Shown here one piece after another: positions 1-10,615 of a stretch of 64,000 nucleotides of DNA (positions are counted from its first letter, which is position 1; each line of letters begins with the position of its first letter). The translations under genes and the position numbers were made by a program. Origin of the DNA: Gigaspora rosea (Eukaryota; Glomeromycota; Glomeromycetes; Diversisporales; Gigasporaceae); NCBI GenBank assembly GCA_003550325.1, contig QKWP01000053.1, positions 149,298-213,297 of the forward strand, written 5' to 3'. Under the pieces are notes generated by a model. That model was not told the DNA's origin and did not search any database. It worked only from the letters and a program-made list of their open reading frames with translations.

Positions 1-2450
1 TTCATGTCACAACTTTATTTTATGATATAGAAATTGTATTTTTAATACATGTGTTCTATTTATAGCTATGCTATTTTAAACTAAAGTATGGCTCACCCGG
101 TTGCCATTTGGTACCTATGTGCGACCTGCCAAAGTAGAATTGACGTTGCCGCTTCTTTAATATCTACCTCAGATATTAAATCCGCAGTTCATCGGCCTGG
201 ATCTACAGCCTGTCATGATTTTTTTAATTTTTATTTTACCTGAACCAACTTTCAGTCCTTACCCATTTTTCTACCTCTTCTGTTACCCAAACCATTTTTT
301 CCTTGAACTTATCCCACCTTTTATTTAGTACCGTCTGTCTTCTAGATTTTTCTTCCGCTTCCAAGGGTGTGTCTTTTCCTTTATCTGAGACCTTTACTCC
401 TTTGACTTTCTTCCTTTTAGATTCGCTTTCTTCCTTCTTCTTCTTCTTTTCGCCAAATCGATTTCCAACTCCTTTTCCCATTTTGCAACTTCATCGCAGC
501 ATTGGAGCCAGATCTCTTTTTGAAAAACACTATGCCATTTATTCCACTATTCTAATATGATTGACTCTGCTGCTTTATTAGCAATCCTTGCTTGCAGGAG
601 TGAATTTTTAATATCTGTTTCAATTAGCCCTCGTGCCAGATAGTTTCTTCTCATACATCTGACTGCCTCTTCTCTTCTTGTTAACGTTGTGTCCAAGTAG
701 TCAATCGACAGTTTCTTCTTGATCAACGTATCTAAATTCGACCAGATTTCCTTTACTATCGACTTCTCTTTTTCCAGCCAAAATGCTCTGTCAACTTCAC
801 AGGTTGTTAAGTGCTCGAAGTTCTCTTCTTTTTTTTTATATTTTCTGCATATTGCCGTTTGGTAAAGGTCTTCTCGATTTCTTTTGCATAGACTTAGTGT
901 GGGCAGTAAACCGCTTAAGCTCTTTAATCTGAACCCCCATTTCTTATTCGCTCTGAAGGAACATGCTTTTTCTTTCCTTTCCTTCTTCCACAAATTACAG
1001 AATATCTTCCAGTCTTGACTTTCTGCTCTTCTTTGATGAATCTTGTTCTTTGTATTTTGTATGAAGAGCCAGTCCACTTTGTGGAAAGTTTGTGTAAGCA
1101 TTTTGAGAAAGCTACAGATCTGGAATTCGATTGTGATATTGTTCCAGGTAGGTCTTAGCACCATTCCCTGAATCTCTTTTATGTTGATCGAGATTATTTC
1201 TCTTTCTTGTGCACCTTCTTTTGCTGCCCTATTTGCTAGGTCGTTTAGCACATTTCCCGCGTGTGCTTTTACTTTGTGAAGTTGCAAATCTACATTTTTT
1301 GTGTCTAGTATTTTAACAATTGTTCCTAGAATGCCGGGGTTTTTTATTTTGCACCAGCTTCTTGTGCTCTTGATTTCCCAGCTTTTTTTAATTATGTAGA
1401 TCGCTACTTGACTGTCAGTGAAAATGTCTATTTTGCTGTTGCTTGGGGTTATCAGAGTTGCTTCCAGGATTGCCATAACTTCTGATCTTGTTGAAGAAAA
1501 CCATCCTTGGATTCTGCCTTTAAGTTCTCTAACTATTGCACCCTTACTATCTACTTGGATTATTCCATACTCTGCTTTGTAATCCTCTGTACCTCCTCCT
1601 CCGAGTGAGCCATTAGTATAGTAAGTTATTTCATTGTACACCTGGTTCTTCTCTAGTGCCTGTATGAGCTCTCGTTGTTTTTTCCTATTTTCTACTAGAT
1701 CTTGAATCAGGTATGCATCGCAACTTCCTGCAAGAGTCACATGTTCTACTACGGATTCCTCTTTTTCTCTAGTCTTCTTTTCAGGAGCTATCATATTTTT
1801 AAAGTGTTTAAGGCCAATCACTGTGATCTATTCTCCTTCATTTTTCCTCTTTACTCATGGACTTATGTCTTCTACTTCGTTTTCTCTCATTTTGAAGATC
1901 TTATTTGTAGTAGTTATGCTTGAACTCAATGAGTTGTCAAGCACCAAATTCTCTTTGTTTTTCTCCCATTCTAAAATGCGCAACTTTTTGTTTGGCGATT
2001 TTTTTTCTACCTTTCTGAAAAATGATCTTATATTATCCTTTCTCTGTCCAATCACCATTCTTTCTTTGATCTTTTGTGTGATATTTTTCTCTTTTTTGGT
2101 TTGATTTGGGATTCATTTATCCCTCTTGTTGAGCATAACTTCCTTTGATTCTTCGGGATATTCGGTCTTCTAATATTGTTTCCTCTAATTTTTTATACCA
2201 TATGGGTGTTATTCCTTTCATTTCTAATCCAGAATCCTTTTAATTTGTTGCCATGTGAGCATTGTATTATCCTGTCTTGTAGTTAGCTGCTCAACGAACC
2301 ATAGGTTCAATTCACTAAGTGCGTGGGTGCCTTTTTTAAAATCTTTCTTAGATAATAAGTTTCTTATCTCTATACTGGCTTCACTATGTGTGCTAATTGT
2401 CCAGTCTTTTTTTTCGATTTTTTATTTTTATTTTTTTTTAATTACATAAT
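1..2450 (-). mobile_element. Decayed LINE (non-LTR retrotransposon), 3' half
   Basis: Reading right to left on the minus strand, 2390-2110 holds fragments in different frames that resemble the stretch after a reverse transcriptase (LNLWFVEQLTTRQDN, then MKGITPIWYKKLEE). The next part, 1821-550, encodes an RNase H domain and a degenerate C-terminal zinc-finger region. A lysine-rich tail follows at 546-236, and non-coding 3' sequence runs to the left edge. RNase H followed by a Cys/His knuckle fits LINEs that carry RNase H. The reverse transcriptase core is absent, because T-rich DNA begins near 2405. The frame shifts and stops mean it is dead. The exact LINE clade cannot be named by eye. Confidence 0.75.
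236..1821 (-). pseudogene. LINE ORF2 C-terminus: RNase H domain plus zinc-knuckle tail (broken)
   Basis: The main open stretch (1821-547, 424 residues) has an RNase H fold pattern at about residues 65-203. Two of the four acidic catalytic positions look replaced: YYTNGSL (N70, usually TDGS) and NDLANRAA (N197, usually LAD). E114 (TRSEVMAILEA) and D136 (IFTDSQVAI) remain. A region resembling a C-terminal Cys/His knuckle follows (LYQTAICRKYKKKEENFEHL, then TTC); the second cysteine of the first pair is missing. The frame closes with TAG at 547-549, but the same frame continues past it with KEIWLQCCDEVAKWEKE, a typical LINE tail sequence, so the stop is secondary. Further right, 2058-1855 continues upstream coding in a shifted frame. 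It is a non-functional copy. Confidence 0.75.
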
Positions 2451-2815
2451 TAAATTTTTTTATTTTATTAATTTTAAATTTTTTTTTACTTTTTATTTTT
2501 CGTTTTTATTTTTTTTTATTTTTCGTTTTTTATTTTTTTTTTCGTTTTTTTTTATTTTTTATTGTTTTTTATTTTTAAATTTTTCGCTTTTTTATTTTTG
2601 ATTATTTATTTTTTTTAATTTTTGTTATTTATTATCATATTTATTATTTTTTTTTAGTTTGTTTTAATTTTTTTTTTAATCTTTTTTATTTTTTTGTTTT
2701 TTTTTATTTATTTAATTTTTTATTTCTTTTTGTTATTTATTTTTTTTATTTATTCGTTTGTTTTTTTTTATTTATTATAATATTTTATTTAACTTATATT
2801 ATTTTTATTCTTACT
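2405..2815. repeat. T-rich low-complexity tract
   Basis: About 400 bases almost purely T with scattered A and occasional CG steps (TTTCGTTTTT). Open frames here are Phe/Leu artefacts. It abuts the LINE fossil on its reverse-transcriptase side and starts a 3.7-kb repeat-only region. Confidence 0.85.
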
Positions 2816-2880
2816 TAACCGGTGATAAAGATCAAACCGGATATAAATAATATAAATAGATAAGTTCTTTTATTTTTTTT

Positions 2881-3165
2881 GTCTTTTTTATTTGTTTTTT
2901 TTTTACTTACCGGTACTAACATTTATATTTCGGTTGTTGTTAGGTTCGTTCATTTCGCCGTTCCGTTGCTACCTCTTGGAATTTCGTTGTTGTTACTGGT
3001 GATAGATAAGTTCTTTTTTTTTTATCTTTTTTATTCGTTTTTTATTTTACTTACCGGTACTAACATTTATATTTCGGTTGTTGCTAGTTTCGTCCATTTC
3101 ACCATTCTGTTGTTACTCTTGGAATTTCGTCGTCGTTACTGGTGTCAGTCTCTGGAGTTGACATT
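2881..3165. repeat. 144-bp direct tandem duplication, G/T-rich
   Basis: Two adjacent units start with a T-run followed by TTACTTACCGGTACTAACAT (first at 2902, second at 3046) and end with GGAATTTCGTCGTCGTTACT-like sequence. The spacing is 144 bases. The following part, 3240-3560, stays G/T-rich with loose repeats of GTTGCTGG-type words. No gene is supported here. Confidence 0.75.
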
Positions 3166-3696
3166 TCAAATTTCTGCTGTTACAGGTACACTGTTTAATC
3201 CATAGTTTGTTTTCGCTTGTCTATGGCGTGGTTAACTTACTTTTTTTTTGGATAATTATTGTCATTCTTGGTGCCTTTATTACTGGCGTTTTTCATTGCA
3301 GGTGGTTTTCCTAGAGTTTTGTTCGTCTGGTTTGGAGTCTCTTTTGATGTCGACGCGTTACTTGGAGCTTTTTCGTCGGTGGTGTCATCCATTTCAGTGG
3401 TCTTCCGTTGCTGGCGTGTTGCTGTCATTGGGTGTAATTCAGTTTGGAATCGCTTTCATTGCTGGTGCATTACTCAATTGTATAGCGAAGTATCAAATTT
3501 TATTTTTATTCTTTTTGTTTGCTTAAGCGTTGTATTCGTGCAGTGATAATTCTTTTCAGGTTGAATAGGTGACCATTGTGGCCGTTGCATTACTGGATAC
3601 ATTCGTCATTGGTGCCGAGTTTGTGATGCTACGTTTGGCGCTTTTTGTTGTTTTGTTCATCGTGCTGTATGTTAGGTTTGGTGTTGGTTCCGGTGT

Positions 3697-3890
3697 CTCT
3701 ATGGCATTTGTACGGTGTCTCTACAGCGTTTATACGGTGTCTTTACGGCGTTTGTACGGTGTCTTTACGGCGTTTGTACGTGTATTTGTACGGTATCTTT
3801 ATGGTGTGGTGTCTTTACGGTGTTTATGTGGTGTTTGTGTAGTGCTTTATAGTGTTTTTGCAGTGTCTCTAAGGCATTTTTGTGGTGTTT
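3697..3890. repeat. 22-bp minisatellite (11-bp half units)
   Basis: Near-perfect copies of TACGGTGTCTTTACGGCGTT(TG) run from 3710 to 3800 and decay to the right (TATGGTGTGGTGTCTTTACG, GTGTTTATGTGGTG). Each 22-bp unit is two 11-bp halves. The open frame across it is a repeat artefact. Confidence 0.8.
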
Positions 3891-4087
3891 CTTGTAATAT
3901 TTTTTTCATTTTTTTTTTTTAATAAAAATGTAATATTTTTTAGTTTTTTTTTTTAATAAAAATATATTATTTTTAGTTTTTTTTTTAATAAAAATATATT
4001 ATTTTTAATATTTTTGTTATGTATTTGTTATAAATTATACTATATTATTAAAAATATATGAATATTTGAATGTATTCTTTATTTTTT

Positions 4088-4325
4088 ACAATCTGCCTGT
4101 GCAGAAAATTAAATCTGCGCAGAAAATTAAAAAAAATTTCTTCAACGATCGCCGGCAGGGTTGCAGAACTGCATTATTGTTTTTTTTTAGAAATTTGCAC
4201 AGAACTGTACTAAAAAACTTTCCCGATAAATGTCTGCGCAGAAAATTAAATATGCGCAGAAAATAAAAAAAATTTCTTCAACAATCGCCGGCAGGGTCGT
4301 AGATCTGCATTAATTTTTAATAATT
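4088..4325. repeat. 136-bp direct duplication around a GCCGGCAGGG core
   Basis: TGCGCAGAAAATTAAA followed by AATTTCTTCAAC(G/A)ATCGCC and GGCAGGG occurs at 4110-4160 and 4236-4296, offset by 136 bases. Both copies then have AGA(A/T)CTGCATTA. It looks like a duplicated fragment of an unidentified element. Confidence 0.65.
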
Positions 4326-4395
4326 GTTTTTTTAAAAATCTCTGCAGATCTGCACTATAAAAACTTCTCTGATGTATTTATATTTCTCGTGAAAC

Positions 4396-4517
4396 TCTTA
4401 GGGGAGGAGGTGCGTTATTTCAGAACACACATGTGCGTTATTTTGAGTCAAATGGGCGATTTTTAAAAAGTGCCAATTTTAAAATAACGCACATGTGCGT
4501 TATTACACGAAAATACG
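4396..4517. mobile_element. MITE-like element, CGCACATGTGCG family, partial
   Basis: Contains a perfect 22-bp palindrome at 4483-4504 (AATAACGCACATGTGCGTTA then TT) and a second ACACATGTGCGTTATTTTGA at 4425. The right tip, read inverted, is TACCGTATTTTCGTGTAATA. That matches the tip of the element at 57658 (ACAGTATTTTCGCATAATAA). The left part also matches it (GGGGAGGAGGTGCGTTAT against the inverse of AATAACACCCTCCTC). It looks like an internally deleted copy of the same family. Confidence 0.55.
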
Positions 4518-5030
4518 GTAGCTAATTTTTTGTGTCAGTTTTTTTGAAACCTGCAAAAAAAATAAAGAAAAAAATTACTAGGAATGATCTTTAATTTCTG
4601 GGTGTTTATTATGATTCTTTGAATCACAGTCTAACGTATAATATAGTTATTTAACAATTGATCTATCCAGTATAATCACTAAAATTATTAATGCAATTAA
4701 TATTTAAAACACAGTTACCCGATTCATAAATAAAGCTAAACTAGATAATACTAGATAATACTTGATGTTTCTCAAAATTGATTGCACAAAAAAACTGTCA
4801 AAATTTTTATTTATTATTAACAAATAGATAAATTTCTATGTACAGTATAAATATTTTATATTTTTCAATAAATTATCGCGTGCCTCGAACTGTCTCTAAG
4901 AATTGTCCATAGATCTTCCATTGATCGATCGATCATGTGATCATATGATTGATTTTTATTGGTCGATTTATCACTAAATAAAATTTTATTACTGTAATAT
5001 ATATTAAATTAATTTATTAAAAAAAATAAG
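4518..5030. other. Intergenic AT-rich stretch, nothing recognised
   Basis: AT-rich sequence with a short CGATCGATCATGTGATCATA palindromic cluster near 4924. No coding frame or clear repeat boundary is visible. Confidence 0.5.
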
Positions 5031-6420
5031 CGAGCATGAAATCATAATATAGCGTAATAGAAGTCTATTATTTTTTTTATTAAATAGTAACTCTAAAAAA
5101 AAAACAAATACAAAAAAAAAATTAAGAAAAAAAGTACACAAATTACAAGATTCTAACTATAGAGCTACGTCCCAATTATTGTGCTATGTCCTGCTAAATC
5201 CCATATGCTAACTAACTATTATGCTATGCCTATACTAACTATCATCTATATTCTATACTAACATTGCCTTTTCCAACGACATAACTAACGGCAATAGCAC
5301 CAACGACATCAACAACTCCAATTATGACGATGATTTCGTTAAACATTTCAAACAAAAAAATACCTGAAAAAAGTTAGTTCCGATAACTAAAAAACTGAAA
5401 GAAAAAAACTTTAAACTTATCTTCAAACATTCTGTCCTGGTTCCAATTCTACGAATTAACAAAAAAAAAATTAAAAAAAAACTATATCTATAAACTATAT
5501 CTAAAAAAAGAAAAAAAAACTGAATTGAATTAAACAAAAAAAACCTCCAAATATAAAAAAAAAAGAAATAAATACATATGAAATAAAATAAAAAAACTAA
5601 ATCAAATTGAAATAAAAAAAAAAGAAAAAAAGAAAAAAAAATACATATTAAAAAAAAACAAAAAAAAATAGAAATAAAAAAACGAACATAAAAAATAAAA
5701 AAAAAGATTCAAAAAAAGAAAAAAAATACATAAAAAAAAAGATTCAAAAAAAAAACAAACTGAACCAAAACAAAAATAAAAAAAAAACTAAACATAAAAA
5801 ATAAAAAAAAATTCAAAAAAAGAAAAAAAATTTGAAAAAATATATATAAGAAAAAAAAAAGAATAGAAATGAAACAAACAGACACAAAAAATAAACAAAA
5901 AAAAAGATTCAAAAAAAATACATAAAAAAAAACCAATCTGAAAAAAGAATAAAAAAAAATTAAAAAAAAACAAAAAAACCTACAATATCGAATATACAAT
6001 ATATTATAAAAAACCTTCTTAAATTAAGTATCCACCAGTATTTTTGTGAATTGATACTAATACTATAAAAAAAAAAATTAAAAAAAAAGTATAAAAAAAA
6101 ACTTTCTAGTTTACTAACCCTGATTGCCGTTATACTATTCTAGTGAAATAGCAAAGTTCTGGTAAAATAGCAAACTGTTGAAATGGCGAAATGGCGAAAC
6201 AGCAAAATGACAAAATGGCAAAAAGAAAAACAAACCTTTAGAAAAAACCTCGAAATGATAAAATTACATGACTCCAAAACAACTCTAACCTAGAAAAAAA
6301 GAAGTACCTAGTTGAAGACAAGAAAAAAAGGAAACAAAAAAAAACTTACAAAAAAAAGGGACTTCGAAACAGTGAGACACAAGTCTAAAAGAAAAAAAAA
6401 CAAAAAAAGCAATAATTATT
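5031..6420. repeat. A-rich low-complexity block with GCTAACTAACTATTATGCTAT motif
   Basis: Mostly A-runs broken by single C, G or T. Between 5160 and 5265 it carries CTAACTATxATGCTAT-type words that recur at 20180-20230 inside the 5.27-kb TIR element. At 6175-6230 a short word array (AAATGGCGAAATGGCGAAAC, AAATGACAAAATGGCA) occurs. At 6465 the sequence GATTGGCTGATCATATGG matches the right terminus of the 5.27-kb element (21491). The block may therefore be the end of a second, related element. Confidence 0.6.
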
Positions 6421-6736
6421 AGATGATAAATATTGTTTATATATAATCGCAAATCTCAAAAATGATTGGCTGATCATATGGGGTCGCTATGGCTACAGGT
6501 TGCCATTTTAGTTTTTCCTAATAATATATAATAAAATATATAATATTGATTAAAAATATATATTTAATTAAGGACATTAATAAAGCACACTACTGGTATT
6601 CAACATCACATGTTTTGGTCAATCAAAATTTTGCAGTATAACCTGAATTTTTTGAAAAAATGTGTTTTTCAAAAATTGTCTATATCAAAAATTCTGTCTA
6701 AGCAATCTAACTTCACTTTCTAACAAAAAATTGGTA

Positions 6737-7489
6737 CAGTTTGACCTCTTTATAGTCACACCCATATAGTCACACCTCTATATAAGCACCCAATATTGTG
6801 CAACAGACTTAAAATATAGTAAAAAAACCTTATTATAGTCACATATCAATTATAATCACTATCACCAAAAAAATTTGATTTTTTTATCCATTTTATTAAT
6901 AAAAAACCTCGTTATAGTCACTAATTTTGACTAAATATGGATTATAAAATCTGATTGGCCAATATTCATATTCATGTTTATTTAAAATATTTAATTAAAA
7001 ATTTCTAAAAGTTTGATAGCAAATAACTTTGATGCAGTGGTCCGATTTGGGTGAAACAACTACCAAAATGTTTGTCTCGATGTGACGATTCTAATGAGCC
7101 CAAGAACATTAAAATCAGATCACACGCTCCCGAGACTGTTAAGGATTTGTATCACTTTATATATTTAAAAATTGATTAAATTTAAGTATCTGAGAAAAAT
7201 CCTTAAAGATCTTAGCATTTTGTAATTAGATTTGGATTATTTTGGACTCTTTAAAATCGTCTCAGTGAGTCAAACACTCTGGTAGTTGTTTTATCCAAAT
7301 TGGGCCACTGGATCAAGAGTTATTCACTATCAAACATTTTAAATTTTTAATAATTTCAAATATGCGCAAATATATTACTTATTGGCCTTTGGCCACGTGA
7401 CTATGACAAGTATATATTTATAGTCACACCTCTATACAATCACCAAAATAGGGTGCAATGAACTTGGTAATTATAGAGAGGTCAGACTG
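6737..7489. mobile_element. Pogo/Tc1-like non-autonomous TIR element, TA target duplication
   Basis: Tips are CAGTTTGACCTCTTTATAG on the left and, inverted from the right, CAGTCTGACCTCTCTATAAT, directly flanked by TA on both sides (6735-6736, 7490-7491). A second inner copy of CACACCTCTATA is present near each end. The middle is a foldback: 7010-7135 and 7215-7345 are inverted relatives sharing CGATTCTAATGAGCCCAAGA-type sequence. There is no coding capacity. This tip type is characteristic of pogo/Tigger elements. The left 190 bases recur at 27006. Confidence 0.85.
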
Positions 7490-7491
7490 TA

Positions 7492-7860
7492 TATACTAAC
7501 TCTAACCCAAACCTTAGCACAAACTCTACCCTAACCCAAACCCTAACATGAACTCTAACCCTTATTGTTAATTAAAATATAATATATAATAATAATAATA
7601 AATGAAAAATATAAAATTTTATATTAAATTGCGAAACCTTGTGAAAATATGCAAAAATATGCAAAAATATGCAAAAATATACAAAAGGATGATTATGTGA
7701 ATATTATTATTAATTGATTATTAATTGATCGTAATATATCTTTGATTTGCACCAGTTTTCACCAGTTTTCGCAAGTTTCAATGTTTGTTGTTTGTAATAT
7801 TTTTGCTATATTTCGAATTTACTATGCTATAAATGTTCCTAATTATTACTCCTATGTAAT
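7492..7860. other. Intergenic stretch with degenerate telomere-like words
   Basis: 7500-7562 holds repeated CTAACCC and AACTCTAACCC words. Around 7645-7690 there are four copies of ATATGCAAAA. No gene is seen. Confidence 0.55.
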
Positions 7861-7959
7861 ACTCTGAACTAATCGTAAGTTTTTCATAAGTTTACTCTGA
7901 ACTAATCGTAAGTTTTTCATAAGTTTACTCTGAACTAATCGTAAGTTTTTCATAAGTTT
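7861..7959. repeat. 33-bp tandem repeat, three copies
   Basis: The unit ACTCTGAACTAATCGTAAGT followed by TTTTCATAAGTTT starts at 7861, 7894 and 7927 with essentially no divergence, so the array is recent. Confidence 0.9.
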
Positions 7960-8190
7960 ACCCTGCATAAAAACTTACAGAGGTTTACGCATATTTTTTT
8001 TTGCTGATGTTGCTAGTATAAATCTTAAAGCAAACCACTTAAATTAGACTCCAAAAGTGTACATGTAGCTAGTTGTATTTATATTATTGTAACAAATGCC
8101 AGTAACCCTTATGTGAGTTACTAATGGCCCTAAATATCTTGAATAAAAAATTTTCAAGTTCTGAAGACAGACACTTTGAATATAAAAAAA

Positions 8191-8255
8191 ACTATAATAA
8201 AATATATAAACTACTTTAGTTTGAAACTGAAGTAGTTTATATATTTTATTATAGT
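8191..8255. repeat. 65-bp near-perfect palindrome
   Basis: ACTATAATAAAATATATAAA on the left is the exact inverse of TTTATATATTTTATTATAGT on the right, around the centre CTACTTTAGTTTGAAACTGA. A hairpin this AT-rich may be the remnant of a foldback element. Confidence 0.8.
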
Positions 8256-9540
8256 TTGGAGTACTCTATAGCAACTCTAGCTATAAACTATATACTTTGG
8301 TTTTACTTCTGTAAAATACTGTTTCTAGTATATCTATTTACTATAAGACCATACCTTCTTTCTACTTAAAACTAATCAAAATGCTCAATTTTGTTATATA
8401 TTATATTATAATTATGTGTAGATAATTATTTTTTTGATTAGTGGGCAACATAAGATTTCAGCACATAGAGGTTGGAACTAATTAGTTTATCACAACAAAA
8501 TTCAAGTTTATCTTATCATTTATTAATAATTTATGTAATAAACTCGAATTTTGGTGTGATAAACTCGAATTTTGATGTGATAAACTTGAATATTTAAAAC
8601 TGTACCAATCTCAACCCACTCCTTAAATATTAGATAATGTTTGTCATTGCCCTAATTATTATAAAATGGTTTTTATTTGTACACTATGTGTATGTACACA
8701 CATATATTGATATCTCAAAATCCTAATTATATACATAATTGCTTTTGGGGTTCTAACAAAAAATATTATTTGCAAAATTTTAGTATAAACTATAACCTCC
8801 TCTAACCCTAATCTTAAGCTATTCTAATTTTTCATTTATAATCATATGTTGCACAAATTTGTAAATCAATAAATTAGTATGTGTATATTCACTATGTAAA
8901 TTAAGAAAATTAAGAAATTTTCTTATTATAAAATATTAAAAAAATAAATTTCTATGTAGTTACTATTACATTAGTCACATTAAATTTAGTCATCAACCCA
9001 GTGATTATTTTGAGGTTAGACTGTAAATGTATAAACTTGACTACCAAGAGAAAATAAGTTTGTAAGCTAATCTTTTAAATTAATTGACGAGTAATAGGTT
9101 AAATTAAAAATCTTGTAAGAAACTTTTTCTTGGCATCATAATTGATATTCCTTTTTTAGTAGACGATCGGCAGTAGATTACATGATTTAAAATTAGGTTA
9201 AAAGTGACAGATTAATAAAATTTTAATGCTATAGATGATGTGTATTATTATTCATAGTTTACGTTCCTGATTTTGCATGACACTGTGGTGCAGCTACCTT
9301 ATTTATATTTATTTTAACTTTAACTATTCCCTATTTGAAACTGCCTAACTGGTTTTAATACCATTCCGAAAGAGATCAACACTCTAGCATCACCAACCTA
9401 TAAATTAATTATTAGACAATTCTGGGTAAATGAAGTGTACAGTGTGTTGATCACTTCTGAATTTGGTTATACGATTGGTTACATACCGAAATTGACCAAT
9501 CAGAATTTGGTTTATTCCGGACAGTTTAATATGATAAATA
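8256..9540. other. Intergenic, no gene seen
   Basis: AT-rich. 8520-8600 has three loose repeats of GATAAACTCGAATTTTG. 8755-8825 resembles the interior of the MITE family seen at 13634 (CTAACAAAAAATATTATTTG, then CTCTAACCCTAATC). No coding frame is supported. Confidence 0.5.
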
Positions 9541-9827
9541 TAGGTTGTTCTCAAGCACCTCGCTCTATGACTAATAAAATGATCTGATTGGTTGAAAAAT
9601 GGATCATGTTTAATCATTTCGATCAAAAAAACCTGGAGCTAGCAACCATCTTTTTTTTTCATAGAGTTACTCTGATCGGCTAAAATTCAAAATCCGCATT
9701 TTGCACAATGAACTTCCGGCAAAATCATTATAAAGATCATTTCAATTAAATTCGATTGATCGAAATGATTGAGCAGCACCTCGATCACTAGCAAATCTCA
9801 TTGAGGGAGCTGCTTGAGAACAACCAT
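9541..9827. mobile_element. MITE with long TIRs, upstream of the F-box gene
   Basis: GGTTGTTCTCAAGCACCTCG on the left (9543) is the inverse of the right end, whose inverse reads GGTTGTTCTCAAGCAGCTCC. An inner inverted pair, AATCATTTCGATCA and TGATCGAAATGATT, follows. The flanks 9480-9525 and 9888-9935 are themselves a diverged direct repeat (GACCAATCAGAATT). No coding capacity. Confidence 0.75.
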
Positions 9828-10069
9828 AGTTAGTTAACTGTGTAACGGTTTAATAAATTGAAACCCCAATGACATTTGCCACCGATCACGGTACCTAAAA
9901 TCGACCAATCAGAATTCTTTAAGCGGACTGACGCTTTAGAATTTTAATCGTATAGATTAGTATGCTAATTCACTCAAGAATTTTGATAATACTAAAAAAT
10001 ATCAGGTTCTGCCACTTTTAGATTTAGTTATAGCTAATACGTCAATTCGTAACATACAGGGGATTTTGA

Positions 10070-10258
10070 CAGGGCTGTCCCAAATTTCCGGGTCGGATGT
10101 GTCGGATCTATTTTTTACTTAGTGAATGGATATGATTTATTACATATGTAGTAAACTTTTTTTATGATCTTGAGGCAAAATCGATCAATTCCGATTCAGA
10201 CGACTATGATTCCGACGCACTCCTACGTATCCCGACCCGGAATTTTGGGGACTCCCTG
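10070..10258. mobile_element. hAT-like short element (CAGGG tips), promoter-proximal to the F-box gene
   Basis: The left tip CAGGGCTGTCCCAAATTTCC is mirrored by the right tip, whose inverse reads CAGGGAGTCCCCAAAATTCC; both continue with GGGTCGG. Inside are GATCGATTCCGATT-type words. No matching 8-bp target duplication is found (GATTTTGA against TATCAGGC), so the right end may come from a second copy. Confidence 0.6.
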
Positions 10259-10274
10259 TATCAGGCATGAGTTC

Positions 10275-10465
10275 ATAAAGGGGGTCGCCAAAAGTCCCGG
10301 TCGGGATACTCTGAGTGCATCGGAACCATAGTCGGCTGGATCGGAATCGACCGATTCTGCCCCATCATAAAAAATATTACTAATGAAATCATATAACTTG
10401 CTAACAACTTGGGCTAAACGCCGACCTAGATCCGACGCATCCAACCGGAAATTTGGTGTAAAAAC
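10275..10465. mobile_element. Second, diverged copy of the CAGGG-tipped element
   Basis: Starts AGGGGGTCGCCAAAAGTCCC, continues GGTCGGGATACTC, and ends with the inverse-related CCGACGCATCCAACCGGAAA TTTGG. It is arranged so that 10160-10250 and 10280-10370 fold on each other (GACTATGATTCCGACGCACT against the inverse of AGTGCATCGGAACCATAGTC). It ends about 150 bases before the F-box start codon. Confidence 0.5.
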
Positions 10466-10540
10466 TCGTAACGATAAAATGCAAGTCTGATTAATTGGTA
10501 TTACCACGTGGCATGCCTTATACATCATGTAACGTATTAC

Positions 10541-10550
10541 AAATATATAA
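10541..10550 (+). promoter_or_regulatory. TATA-like box of the F-box gene
   Basis: AAATATATAA lies 66 bases before the chosen ATG at 10616. It places transcription start close to 10571, which supports the third in-frame ATG over those at 10508 and 10571. In DNA this AT-rich the evidence is modest. Confidence 0.35.
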
Positions 10551-10615
10551 TACCTGTTACAGTGTCAGATATGCATCGTCATCAACACAAAGGATCATTT
10601 CCACTTGTCTTTCTC

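Noticed and set aside
2386-2601. Phe-rich open frame
   Set aside because: Artefact of the T-rich tract; no domain or varied codon use.
3237-3922. Overlapping open frames on both strands
   Set aside because: They follow tandem G/T-rich repeats, not a coding pattern.
5322-5999. Minus-strand hydrophobic frames
   Set aside because: Products of A-rich low complexity read backwards.
7500-7562. True telomere or subtelomere
   Set aside because: CTAACCC words are degenerate, short and scattered among MITEs along the window.
7861-7959. CRISPR-like array
   Set aside because: Directly adjacent 33-bp copies without spacers, in a eukaryotic genome.
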